From: DASWJZ01 sp963761005
GTDB lineage: Bacteria > Pseudomonadota > Alphaproteobacteria > Rhizobiales > Afifellaceae
Assembly: GCA_963761005.1 (NCBI GenBank)
Contig: CAVXFK010000020.1
Coordinates: forward strand, 1 to 64,000
Direction: 5' to 3'
Length of the DNA stretch: 64,000 bases
The notes under the pieces are model-generated. The model made no database searches. It had not been told where the DNA came from and was given only the letters and a program-made list of their open reading frames with translations. Shown here piece after piece: positions 27,693 to 36,143 of this stretch. The translations under genes were made by a program, and so were the position numbers. Position 1 is the first letter of the stretch. The number at the start of each line of letters is the position of its first letter.

Positions 27693-28841
27693 TCAGCTCG
27701 CCAGGCGCGGGCTGTGATTGCGAAGCGTGGCCTGCACTGCCTCGACCGGATCCTTCAACGGAAGCGACAGGCTCTTGGCCACGGCGGGATGCGTGATCTC
27801 GCCGCGATGCACGTTGAGCCCGGCGCGAAGATGCGGATCGTCGAGCAACGCCCTCAGCCCCTTCGCCGCGAGTGCCAGCCCGAAGGGCAGCGTAGCATTG
27901 TTCAGCGCATGGCTTGAAGTAAGCGGCACCGAGCCCGGCATGTTGGCGACGCAATAGTGGATGACGCCGTCGACCACGTAGGTCGGATCGGCATGCGTCG
28001 TGGCATGCGAGGTCTCGAAGCAGCCGCCCTGGTCGATCGCGACATCGACGATCACCGCGCCTTTCTTCATGTGCTTCAGCATGTCCCGCGTGACGAGCTT
28101 CGGCGCGCTGGCGCCGGGCACCAGAACGGCGCCGATCACCACGTCGGCCGCGAACACCTCCTCCTCGATCGTCTCAATGGTGGAGTAGCGCGTCCTGACG
28201 CGGCCCATGAACAGATCGTCGAGCTCGCGAAGCCTGGGCAGCGACTTGTCGAGCACGCTCACGTCCGCGCCGAGCCCCGCCGCCATGCGCGCGGCATGTG
28301 TGCCGACGACACCGCCGCCGAGGACGGCAACACGCGCCGGCTGCACGCCGGGCACGCCGCCGAGGAGAAGACCGCGTCCGCCATTGACGCGCTTGAGCGA
28401 CATTCCCGCAGCCTCGATCGCAAGCCGCCCCGCTACCTCGCTCATTGGCGCAAGCAACGGGAGATGCCCGCGCGGATCGGTGACTGTCTCGTAGGCGACG
28501 GCGCTCACGCCGGATTCCATCAACCCATGCGTCTGCCGCGGATCGGGCGCGAGATGCAGATACGTGAAAAGAATCTGCCCCGGCGAGAGGCGGCGCCACT
28601 CTTCCGGCTGCGGTTCCTTCACCTTCACGATCATCTCCGCCTTGGAGAAGACCTCCGCCGCGTCCTTCGCAATCGTCGCGCCAGCCTTGGCGTAGATGGA
28701 ATCGTCGGCGCCTATCCCGGCGCCCGCATCATGCTCGACGATAACGTCGTGGCCGGCGGCCACATATTCGCGCACGGCGCCGGGCGTCAGCCCGACCCGA
28801 AATTCCTGCGACTTGATCTCCTTGGGGACACCGATCCGCAT
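27693..28841 (-). CDS. ald: Alanine dehydrogenase
   Basis: 382 aa NAD-dependent enzyme interconverting L-alanine and pyruvate plus ammonium. The N-terminus MRIGVPKEIKSQEFRVGLTP, the pyruvate-site segment TYLHLAP, the Rossmann loop VLGGGVVGTHAA and DVAIDQGGCFETSHATTHADPTY are all canonical. The start is set at 28841 because residues upstream (MERA) are not conserved. The divergent Lrp-type gene 132 bp away is the likely regulator, as in other alphaproteobacteria. Confidence 0.96.
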   Translation of the reverse strand: MRIGVPKEIKSQEFRVGLTPGAVREYVAAGHDVIVEHDAGAGIGADDSIYAKAGATIAKDAAEVFSKAEMIVKVKEPQPEEWRRLSPGQILFTYLHLAPDPRQTHGLMESGVSAVAYETVTDPRGHLPLLAPMSEVAGRLAIEAAGMSLKRVNGGRGLLLGGVPGVQPARVAVLGGGVVGTHAARMAAGLGADVSVLDKSLPRLRELDDLFMGRVRTRYSTIETIEEEVFAADVVIGAVLVPGASAPKLVTRDMLKHMKKGAVIVDVAIDQGGCFETSHATTHADPTYVVDGVIHYCVANMPGSVPLTSSHALNNATLPFGLALAAKGLRALLDDPHLRAGLNVHRGEITHPAVAKSLSLPLKDPVEAVQATLRNHSPRLAS

Positions 28842-28973
28842 GGCACGCTCCATCGCTTTTCAAGCTTCGTAGCGCAGCGCGCAAGGCGTTTCCGGGCAAT
28901 CTCCGATGTCGGTTATTGAAACGATGCCTGATTCGGTCGAGTCTGAGCCCGCTGACAAAGGAAACCTGCGCCA

Positions 28974-29444
28974 ATGGAACTCGACAGAATCGACGCCGCG
29001 ATCCTGAAAGAGCTCGCCGGGAACGGCCGCATCAGTCACGCCGATCTCTCCTCGCGCGTCGGCCTTTCGCCCACCGCCTGCGCGCGGCGCCAACGGGCTT
29101 TGGAGGACGCCGGCATCATTGCCGGCTACCACGCGGTGGTCGGCCTCGACCGTCTCGGTTACGGCACGACGGTGATCGTCAGGATCACGCTCGACAGCCA
29201 GGCGGAAGAGGCGCTCGACATCTTCGAGAAGGCGGTCGTTGCCTGCCCGTCTGTCGTACGCTGCTTCCTGATGTCGGGGAGCGACGACTATATCATCGCG
29301 GTTAGCACGCGCTCGATCGCCGACTTCGAGCGCATCCACCGGACCGAGCTCGCCTGCCTGCCGCACGTTGCGCGCGTGCTGTCGAGCTTTGCGCTGCGCG
29401 AAGTGATCAACCGCGCCGTGCCGCCCGCCGCGCTCGCCGACTGA
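28974..29444 (+). CDS. Lrp/AsnC family transcriptional regulator
   Basis: 156 aa. The N-terminal helix-turn-helix (LDRIDAAILKELAGNGRISHADLSSRVGLSPTACARRQRALEDAGII) is followed by a RAM ligand-binding domain (VIVRITLD through FLMSGSDDYIIAV). It is transcribed divergently from ald, an arrangement typical of an alanine-responsive activator of ald. The 132-bp intergenic region must hold both promoters, but I could not assign an operator. Confidence 0.9.
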   Translation: MELDRIDAAILKELAGNGRISHADLSSRVGLSPTACARRQRALEDAGIIAGYHAVVGLDRLGYGTTVIVRITLDSQAEEALDIFEKAVVACPSVVRCFLMSGSDDYIIAVSTRSIADFERIHRTELACLPHVARVLSSFALREVINRAVPPAALAD

Positions 29445-29470
29445 TGCGCGCAGCGCATAGCTGCTCCGCT

Positions 29471-29554
29471 TTAGTGCAGAAAGCCGAAGACCCAGAGGAG
29501 CAGAATGATCGGCAACGGAATTCCAAGAAGCCAAAGAAGACCGCCTTTCAGCAT
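29471..29554 (-). CDS. Very small single-pass membrane protein
   Basis: 27 aa: a hydrophobic helix (LLWLLGIPLPIILLLWVFGF) after MLKGG. A GGGAG ribosome site lies 7 bases before the second of two adjacent ATGs (29557 and 29554). Similar tiny proteins with the LLWLLGIPxPIIxLL pattern are common in Hyphomicrobiales and are usually left unannotated. Function unknown. Confidence 0.65.
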   Translation of the reverse strand: MLKGGLLWLLGIPLPIILLLWVFGFLH

Positions 29555-29825
29555 CATATCTCTCCCTGAATCAGCCATTTAGGCCGAGATCAACGGCGCG
29601 CGGCCTCCGACGGTTCCAGCTCTTGAGATAGGTCAATGTTACAGACCTATTTCAAGCGCGTCTTGCTGGCGGAAACCTGGAAACACGCGGAGACATTCGG
29701 CAGAAACGCGATGCGCCTATGTGCTCGCCATCGCCAGACCGAGAAGACAACAAGCTGGTGCTGCCCCGTTACCCGACCGAAGCGCGAAACGTCGCCTCGG
29801 TCGCAAAAATGGCTGGAGCCACAAA

Positions 29826-30092
29826 ATGTCGGACACTTCGATTGGAGCCGTCGGGGCCGAAACCCGACAGGCGATGCTGCGAGTATGGATGGCGATCTCA
29901 GCCGTCTGGGTCGCCTTCTGGATCTCCATTGCCGGGCTCATCGTGCTGACCGGCTCGATGTCCGACCCGCTCCTCGATCGCCTCCATCTCGTCGCGCTGA
30001 TCGTCATCGCCCCGCCACTTTTTCTCCTCGCGCTCGGCACGATCCTCCGCCTGATCTTCGAAACGATCTTCTGCAAGACCCGGAACGCCTGA
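29826..30092 (+). CDS. Small two-helix membrane protein
   Basis: 88 aa from the ATG at 29826. Two hydrophobic segments (AISAVWVAFWISIAGLIVLTG and LVALIVIAPPLFLLALGTILRLIF) flank a short polar loop. The second matches a frequent motif of small membrane proteins encoded near regulators in Rhizobiales. Function unknown. Upstream, 29558-29825 holds no further gene that I can support. Confidence 0.6.
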   Translation: MSDTSIGAVGAETRQAMLRVWMAISAVWVAFWISIAGLIVLTGSMSDPLLDRLHLVALIVIAPPLFLLALGTILRLIFETIFCKTRNA

Positions 30093-30207
30093 GAACCCCA
30101 CGGCGCACCCGTCGCGCTTGACCTTTCCCGCCGCCGCGGACCATCAAAGACCGTCAGATTTCCAACTTGCAACGCGCCGCTTTGGGCGCAGGGAAACGGC
30201 GGCCACA

Positions 30208-30855
30208 ATGAAGACCATCCTCTGCTTTGGCGACTCAAACACCTGGGGAAGCGCAACGCGCCCCGGCGACGACCAGCGCTACGAGCCCGACGAGCGCTGG
30301 CCCGGCGTGCTCAAAGAGCGGCTCGGCCAAAACTGGTCGGTGATCGCCGAGGGCCTTCCCGGCCGCACGACCGTCCACCCCGATCCGATCGAAGGCCCCT
30401 GGCTCGACGGATCGACTTATCTCCTCCCGTGTCTGAAGAGCCACCGGCCGCTCGATCTCGTGGCGATTATGCTCGGTACCAACGATTTGAAGCAGCGCTT
30501 TTCCGTGCCGCCGAACGACATCGCGAGCGGAATGGGCCGCCTGCTCGCGATCGTAAGGACATCGGAGTGCGGCCCGAACGGCAGCGCACCAAAGATGCTC
30601 GCGATCTGCCCGCCGCCGATCCTCGACGCCTACGGCGAGCGCCCGGAGTTCGTCGAGATGTTCGCGGGCGGATATGAGAAGTCGCTGAAGCTAGCGCCGC
30701 TCTATCGCGCCGTTGCGGAGGAATACGGCGCCGCGTTCCTGAATGCCGGCGACGTGATCAAGACGAGCGCGTTCGACGGCATCCACCTCGACAAACCTAT
30801 GCAGGCCGCGCTCGGCAACGCCGTCGCCGACGCCGTGCTTAAGCTCGGTCTCTAA
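30208..30855 (+). CDS. SGNH/GDSL-family hydrolase (arylesterase type)
   Basis: 215 aa. Block I FGDSNTWGSA carries the nucleophilic Ser, block III LGTNDLK the oxyanion Asn, and block V DGIHLD the catalytic Asp and His. This is the compact, signal-less GDSL esterase seen in Agrobacterium and Mycobacterium relatives (arylesterase/acyltransferase). It would hydrolyse short acyl esters in the cytoplasm; the substrate is unknown. The start at 30208 was chosen because MKTILCFGDSNTWG is the family N-terminus. Confidence 0.9.
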   Translation: MKTILCFGDSNTWGSATRPGDDQRYEPDERWPGVLKERLGQNWSVIAEGLPGRTTVHPDPIEGPWLDGSTYLLPCLKSHRPLDLVAIMLGTNDLKQRFSVPPNDIASGMGRLLAIVRTSECGPNGSAPKMLAICPPPILDAYGERPEFVEMFAGGYEKSLKLAPLYRAVAEEYGAAFLNAGDVIKTSAFDGIHLDKPMQAALGNAVADAVLKLGL

Positions 30856-30867
30856 GGATGCAGGAGA

Positions 30868-31290
30868 TCAGGTCAGCTCGACGGCGGGCGTCGACTCCTT
30901 GATCTCCATCACTTCGAAGACGAGCCCGCCCGGCGAGCGGAAGAAGGCGATGCGCCGCGTGCCGAAGCCGGCTCCGATATCCGTCGGCGGGATCAGCATC
31001 GTGGCGCCGCCCGCCTGAAGGCGCTGCACTTCCGGGCCAAGGTCGGCCACCTCGAACACGGCATGGGTCAGGCCATCCGGCGGCGGCGCCTCGAGGCGAT
31101 CCTCAAAGATCGGCTTCGGCGTCAGGAAGAGCCGCGTGCCGCCGAAGGCGACGATCGCGTATTCCGCTTCACCGTCCGGCGTCTTCAGCTTCTCGTGGAG
31201 CATGAGCCGACCGCCGAGCCCGACGTAGAAGTCGATCTCGGCCGCGACGTCCGCCACCTTCATCCCGACATTCCAAAGCCGCGCTTCCAT
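30868..31290 (-). CDS. VOC family (glyoxalase/bleomycin-resistance-like) protein
   Basis: 140 aa with two beta-alpha-beta-beta-beta modules: WNVGMKVADVAAEIDFYVGLGGRL and LTHAVFEVADLGPEVQRLQAGGA, ending FFRSPGGLVFEVMEI. The final Glu and the first-strand residues may bind a metal. No specific substrate can be assigned. Confidence 0.85.
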   Translation of the reverse strand: MEARLWNVGMKVADVAAEIDFYVGLGGRLMLHEKLKTPDGEAEYAIVAFGGTRLFLTPKPIFEDRLEAPPPDGLTHAVFEVADLGPEVQRLQAGGATMLIPPTDIGAGFGTRRIAFFRSPGGLVFEVMEIKESTPAVELT

Positions 31291-31296
31291 TCGCTG

Positions 31297-31617
31297 CTAG
31301 CGGCCGAAGAAGCCGCCATGGCCGAAATTGTCGTCGAGCCAGAACGGCGGCGCGCTCTTGCACGTGTAGCCGAGCGGGCAGTGCGCGGCATCGCGCGTCG
31401 GCGCCGAGGCGCTGTCGGCATATTCGCCGTAGGCGCAGAACCGCTCGCCCGAAACGAAGCGGTCGAACGTGTACCGGCCGGTCGAAAGCAGGATCGCGCC
31501 GTGTCGCGCGACAAGGCTCTGCGCCTGCCGGCAGCTCATTGAAAGCGTCGAGGGTCGCTCGGCATAGGAGGCGGTCGTCGAAAGGAGAAGGGAGACGACA
31601 ACAAGAAGCTTGCGCAT
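31297..31617 (-). CDS. Hypothetical secreted cysteine-containing protein
   Basis: 106 aa. The signal peptide MRKLLVVVSLLLSTTASYA is followed by a small domain with four cysteines (SMSCRQAQSLVARHGAILLS, RFCAYGEY, AHCPLGYTCK), probably two disulfides. The motif CRQAQSLVARHGAVVL-TG-TYDRFV is recurrent in Hyphomicrobiales secreted proteins of unknown function. The start was placed at the signal peptide. Confidence 0.75.
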   Translation of the reverse strand: MRKLLVVVSLLLSTTASYAERPSTLSMSCRQAQSLVARHGAILLSTGRYTFDRFVSGERFCAYGEYADSASAPTRDAAHCPLGYTCKSAPPFWLDDNFGHGGFFGR

Positions 31618-31874
31618 GTGAAGGCTCCGCGCTGACGCTGCCCCCCGGAAACGCAGCCTGGTTCCACGATCGACGGCGAATCTGGTGCAACGGACGCGAA
31701 ATCGCAACCGGCGAGTTGCCGATATGCCGGCATCGTTCATCTTCAAATTGACGAGACTTGAAATTGAGGAGACTTGTCAGAGGTCAAGGGGATTCCGCCT
31801 CCGACCGATGTCTCTCGGCTATCCTCACACGTGTCCCTCGCGCATCACTTGTGCCCTGAAATCCGCGCAAAGAA

Positions 31875-31903
31875 TTGACCCCGGAAAGCCTCGAATCTAG
31901 ACT
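31875..31903 (+). promoter_or_regulatory. Sigma-70-like promoter of the transglycosylase gene
   Basis: TTGACC and TAGACT separated by exactly 17 bases, 43 bases before the ATG at 31946. The same intergenic region (31618-31945) also holds an 8-bp direct repeat GAGACTTG at 31753-31760 and 31769-31776; nothing else is recognised there. Confidence 0.5.
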
Positions 31904-31945
31904 CTCGCCAGTTTTTTCACTTGCATCAGAGCACGCTTGACCTCG

Positions 31946-33280
31946 ATGCGGCTACTTGGATCCATCGTGCTCTCGGCGGCGCTGCTTTCGCCGCCCGCGC
32001 TGAGCGCCGAGCCCTCGCCTGATCAGAGCAAGGCGCAAGGCGAAGTCACGGTCGCCGAAGCGTCCAGCGGCGATACGGGCGAATCGGGCGATGCGCCCGT
32101 AACCGGCAAGCAGCTCTTCGTCGTCAGCGACGAGGCCTCCTTTGCAGCGCAGGTCTGCGCGCAGATCGAGGGCACCGCGAAGGCCGAGGGTCTGCCGCCG
32201 GGCTTTCTGGCCAAGCTGATCTGGAAGGAAAGCTGGTTCGACCCGAACGCGATCAGCCCGAAGGGCGCGGAAGGCATCGCGCAGTTCATGCCGTCGACCG
32301 CAGCGAACTGGGGCCTGGAGAACTCCTTCGACCCGATGGCGGCGATCTCGGCGTCAGCGTCGCTGCTCGGCCATCTCGCCAAGGCTTACGGCAATCTAGG
32401 GCTCGCCGCGGCCGCCTATAATGCCGGCGAAGATCGAGTGGACGCCTGGCGCGCGGGTCGTTCGGGGCTGCCGGGAGAGACGCGCGACTACGTCTATTCC
32501 ATCACCGGCACAGAGGCCGACGCCTGGAAGCGGGACAAGGCGCCCGACGTGAACTTCGCGCTTGACGAGACGCGCCCCTTCCAGACGGCCTGCACCGAGA
32601 TGCCGGTCTACAAGGCGCCGCTCCAGCGCCACTTCGCCAACACCTACTACAATCGCGGTCTCGCGCTGGCCAACAAGAACGACTACGACCACGCCATCCT
32701 GCGCTACTCGGTGGCGATCCGCCTGAAGGCGGACTTCCCGCACGCCTACAACAATCGCGGCATCGCCTATCGCCGGATCGGCGACTTGGAGAGCGCCATC
32801 GCCAATTACGACGCGGCGATCAAGCTGAAGCCGGACTACGCGGCCGCCTACAACAACCGCGGCTATGCCTATCGCAAGCTCGGCCGCTACACCGAGGCGA
32901 TCGCCGACTACGACAAGGCGATCGCGCTGCAGCCGGGCTATGTCGCGGCGCTCTTCAACCGGGGTTTCACCAAGGCGGAGATCGGTCAGTTCAAGGGGGC
33001 CGTGGCGGACTACAGCCACCTTCTCAAGCTGCAGCCGAAGCATGCTTTGGCGCACTACAACCGTGCGCTCGCCTACCTGGAGCTGGGTGACAACGCCGCC
33101 GCACGGCGCGATCTCGATCTCGCCATCGCATCAGACACGAGCTTTGCCAGGGCCTATTACCGGCGCGCCATGCTTCTGCAGCAGCTCGGCAAGGCGCGGC
33201 TCGCGCGGAAAGACTACGAGAAGTCCGTGGCTCTCGACGTCCGCTTCGCGGACGAGCGCTACAAGAGCCTGTTCGAGTAA
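31946..33280 (+). CDS. Lytic transglycosylase (SLT domain) with C-terminal TPR repeats
   Basis: About 444 aa, secreted (signal peptide ending near LSA). The SLT domain carries the catalytic Glu in LIWKESWFDPNAISPKGAEGIAQFMPSTA, followed by GLAAAAYNAGEDRV. The C-terminal half holds at least five TPR units with a repeated YNRG pattern (TYYNRGLALANKNDYDHAI, AYNNRGIAYRRIGDLESAI, and so on). The fusion suggests a peptidoglycan-cleaving enzyme that docks to a partner through TPRs, for example during assembly of an envelope machine. A TTG at 31937 is an alternative start. Confidence 0.9.
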   Translation: MRLLGSIVLSAALLSPPALSAEPSPDQSKAQGEVTVAEASSGDTGESGDAPVTGKQLFVVSDEASFAAQVCAQIEGTAKAEGLPPGFLAKLIWKESWFDPNAISPKGAEGIAQFMPSTAANWGLENSFDPMAAISASASLLGHLAKAYGNLGLAAAAYNAGEDRVDAWRAGRSGLPGETRDYVYSITGTEADAWKRDKAPDVNFALDETRPFQTACTEMPVYKAPLQRHFANTYYNRGLALANKNDYDHAILRYSVAIRLKADFPHAYNNRGIAYRRIGDLESAIANYDAAIKLKPDYAAAYNNRGYAYRKLGRYTEAIADYDKAIALQPGYVAALFNRGFTKAEIGQFKGAVADYSHLLKLQPKHALAHYNRALAYLELGDNAAARRDLDLAIASDTSFARAYYRRAMLLQQLGKARLARKDYEKSVALDVRFADERYKSLFE

Positions 33281-33284
33281 CCCG

Positions 33285-33318
33285 CCAAGCCGGAAGCGCT
33301 CTCCTCGGACCGGCTTGG
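33285..33318. terminator. Hairpin between convergent transglycosylase and cytochrome operon
   Basis: CCAAGCCGG and CCGGCTTGG form a perfect 9-bp stem with a 16-base loop, filling the 40-base gap between two convergent transcripts. There is no T-run on either side. Confidence 0.45.
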
Positions 33319-33320
33319 TC

Positions 33321-36143
33321 TCAGGGGAGCTTGGTCTGCACCATCGGGCTCGTCGGCTGGTTGGCGTGATATTCGTGGCAGAGCGTGCATTCCTCGCCGG
33401 CGGCCTTCGCGGTGTGACACGACGCGCAGACGACCTTGGTCACCTGCCGGAAGTTTGAGACGAAGACGGTGGGATCGCCCGACTTATAGCTCTCCAGGTA
33501 GTCGCCATCGGTCGGGTTCAACGTGTGGCAGCCGATGCAGCCCTTGCTGTCGGCCGCCCCGATGTGAGGCGCATGCGAGAAGATCGTAAAGCGGCCGCGG
33601 ACTCGCTCGGCGGAGAACGCGTGCCATTTGACGTTCTTGAACCCGGCCTCATCGTCGATGCTGTGACACTTGGTGCAGCGACCCGGAGACGAATTGGACG
33701 TCAGCCGGTCAAAGACCGGCGACAGCATGGGCTCTTCCTGCGTGCCGAACGCCTGGGCGGAAATATCGAGCCACGTGCGCAGGAACCGGTCGGCGTGACC
33801 CGTCGGACGGTAACGGATCGTGTAGTCCTGCCGGAACCAGCCACCGAGATCCGCCCAGGATTCAGGATCGAACGGCGGCTTCGGCGCCTCGGCCGTTTCC
33901 GTTTCGCCGGACAACTCCCCGCTCGGCGCGGCAAGCGGGCCGCCGGACAATTCCTGCGGCGCCAGAAGGCCGCCGCCGCTTTGGTCGCTGGAACCGCCTC
34001 CGAGAATATCTCCTCCGCCGGAAGCATTGCCGCTCTCTGCCGGCGCGAGCGGTCCGCCGCCACCAGCCTGATCGCTCGAGCTGCCGCTAAGGATGTCTTC
34101 ACTGCCCGCGGCGTTGGCGCCGCTCTCCGCCGGCGCAAGTGGACCACCGCCACCGGCCTGGTCGCTCGAACTGCCGCCAAGGATATCCTCGCCGCCTGCG
34201 TTGTTGTTGCTGCCCTCGGCCGGAGCAAGCGGACCGCCACCGCCTGAGTCGCTGCTTTCGCTGCCGGCACCGCCCCCGAGGATGTCCTCGCCGCCCGCAG
34301 GGTTGCTCGCCGCAGGAGCGAGAGCACCGCCTTCGCCGCTCGGCGCCGCACCCCCACTTCCGAGAATATCTCCACCACCCGCGGAGCCGCCCTCCGCCGG
34401 CGTGAGAGGACCGCCGCCGCCGGCTTCGCTGCCCGTCCCAGCGCTGCCGCCGAGGATGTCCTCGCCGCCCGCGGCATTGTCGCCGCCGCCTTCTGAAGGA
34501 GCAAGGATACCGCCGCCGCCTGCTTCCGTACCGGCGCCGCCCGATGCTGCCCCGGCCGCGTTCTCTGCGGGTTGAGGCGGCGTCTCCTCGTTCGTGGCGC
34601 CCTCTTTGGCATGCGCCTTTTCAAAGGCGCTCGTCGGCTTGCCGTCGGCATGCCGCTGCAGATCCTCATCGAGGTTGGGGAACCATTCCTGATTGGCTGC
34701 CATCAAGACGTCATGGGGAATGGCACCGGTCAGCCGGGTCATCTCCGTGTGCGGCATCTGAGTCTGCTCGCCTTCGCCTTGCATCGCGATCATGTTCGAC
34801 GGAGGCGTCGTTTCAAGCTCATGGAAGAGCCGTTTGACCGCCCAGGCGAGCTTGGCAACGTTGGCAAGGTCCGCGTCGCTCGCGTTGCTCAGATCCAGGA
34901 GATCGAGCCCCTTCACGGCTGCGAGCACGTCTTCCCCGCCTTCGCTCGAAAGGAGCAGCGGCATGAACGCGGTGGGCTCGGCTTCCGATCGCTCCGGCCA
35001 ATCACCGATGTCGATCCCGCGCTCGTTCAGCGTCGCGACGTCGAGGCCGGGGACATCGACGAAGTCGATGCCCTTGGTGCCGCTGACCAGCGTCGTCCCC
35101 ATGATGTCGCCGTCGTGGCAGCTCGCGCACATCGACTCGAAGGACTTCACCTGCATGTACTGCTGCTGCTGCCCGGGCACGTGGCAGTCGTCGCAGACCT
35201 TCGGCACGACCTGACCCGGCGTGGTCGTTTCGAGCGCCTTCGGGAAGTGCGTTCCGAAATGGGACTGGTGGTCGAAGATGATCCGCGTCCGCCGGTAGAA
35301 CGGATAGTTGGTGAACGCCGGATGCGAATCGGCGAAGGAGCCGAACTTCGAGACGTGGCAGGTCTGGCAGCGGGCGCTGGCGACCGCCTTCAGGTCGTGG
35401 AAGACGCCGTTGTGCTCCTGGTGGCAGGTCGCGCAAAAGATCTCCGGCTCGCCCGTGGACGCCAACCGTTTCGGGCCTGGAAACGAGATGAAGTGGATCC
35501 AGCTATCGTCGCGTGCGCCCTTGCCGCCGTTCTCCGCCTTCAGCGCCGCGGTCATTTTCTGCAGCTCGTCCACCGGATAGGCGTGCGGCGCGAATGGCTG
35601 CGCCCCGACGTCGTGGCAGGTTGTGCAGAGCTTTGAATTCTCCTTCGGTCCGACGGACGCGACGAGCTGATGCAGCCAGCCGAGCTTGCCTGGACCGATG
35701 CCGGCGTGACAGGTCGAGCACTCGGTCTGGCCGGCATGCGGCGCCGACAAGGGGCCCGGCATCAGTATCGAGGCGTGACTGCCGCCGAGTACCAGGGCCA
35801 CGAGGCCGACGGCGAGCGATGACGCCCAGAGCGTGATGCGCTTGCGCTGCGCCCGCAGGCTGCGCCTCGGCACGCAACGTTCCAGCATCGTCGAGCAGCG
35901 CCCGTCGGGAAGCGGCCCGCCCTCGCAAGGGCCACCTTCCTGCTGTGACCGCCGGCATTCCCACCGGCCGCCTTCCAACCGCGGCTGGCAGGCCGTCGTG
36001 ACACGACACCTGCCGCCGGCGCCCGGACCCAGCGCGCACGGCCTGCCCTCGGCCAGATGGCCGCACACCCATGTGTCCTGCGGGCGCTCGTAGCGGCTGT
36101 CCTTGAAGCCGAATTTCTGCAGCAGGATCATGTCAGGCGACAC
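33321..36143 (-). CDS. Membrane-anchored decaheme c-type cytochrome with Gly-rich repeat linker
   Basis: 940 aa, last gene of the seven-gene cluster. Residues 20-95 form a cysteine-rich cytoplasmic module (Cys27, 36, 46, 52, 63, 73, 83, 90) with repeated GGPCEGGPLPDGRC-like units. A transmembrane helix spans about 104-121. Six CxxCH haem sites follow (CSTCH at 142, CTTCH, CATCH, CQTCH, CDDCH, CASCH). A Gly/Ser-rich region of alternating GGGGPLAPAE and GGEDILGG units (about residues 530-735) then leads to four more haems (CTKCH, CIGCH, CASCH, CTLCH). It probably exposes the haems to the periplasm as an electron wire. An ATG four codons later is an alternative start. Family unknown to me. Confidence 0.85.
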   Translation of the reverse strand: MSPDMILLQKFGFKDSRYERPQDTWVCGHLAEGRPCALGPGAGGRCRVTTACQPRLEGGRWECRRSQQEGGPCEGGPLPDGRCSTMLERCVPRRSLRAQRKRITLWASSLAVGLVALVLGGSHASILMPGPLSAPHAGQTECSTCHAGIGPGKLGWLHQLVASVGPKENSKLCTTCHDVGAQPFAPHAYPVDELQKMTAALKAENGGKGARDDSWIHFISFPGPKRLASTGEPEIFCATCHQEHNGVFHDLKAVASARCQTCHVSKFGSFADSHPAFTNYPFYRRTRIIFDHQSHFGTHFPKALETTTPGQVVPKVCDDCHVPGQQQQYMQVKSFESMCASCHDGDIMGTTLVSGTKGIDFVDVPGLDVATLNERGIDIGDWPERSEAEPTAFMPLLLSSEGGEDVLAAVKGLDLLDLSNASDADLANVAKLAWAVKRLFHELETTPPSNMIAMQGEGEQTQMPHTEMTRLTGAIPHDVLMAANQEWFPNLDEDLQRHADGKPTSAFEKAHAKEGATNEETPPQPAENAAGAASGGAGTEAGGGGILAPSEGGGDNAAGGEDILGGSAGTGSEAGGGGPLTPAEGGSAGGGDILGSGGAAPSGEGGALAPAASNPAGGEDILGGGAGSESSDSGGGGPLAPAEGSNNNAGGEDILGGSSSDQAGGGGPLAPAESGANAAGSEDILSGSSSDQAGGGGPLAPAESGNASGGGDILGGGSSDQSGGGLLAPQELSGGPLAAPSGELSGETETAEAPKPPFDPESWADLGGWFRQDYTIRYRPTGHADRFLRTWLDISAQAFGTQEEPMLSPVFDRLTSNSSPGRCTKCHSIDDEAGFKNVKWHAFSAERVRGRFTIFSHAPHIGAADSKGCIGCHTLNPTDGDYLESYKSGDPTVFVSNFRQVTKVVCASCHTAKAAGEECTLCHEYHANQPTSPMVQTKLP
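33940..34556. repeat. In-gene minisatellite coding for Gly-rich linker repeats
   Basis: About six imperfect units of roughly 100 bp. Each encodes a GGGG(P/I/A)LAPAE block and a GG(E/G)DILGG block separated by Ser/Ala-rich spacers; I count seven of the first block and six of the second. It lies wholly inside the decaheme cytochrome gene. Confidence 0.75.

Noticed and set aside
33940..34556. Regular repeats resembling a CRISPR array
   Set aside because: Units are imperfect, in frame, and encode Gly/Leu-rich protein; there are no unique spacers or cas genes.
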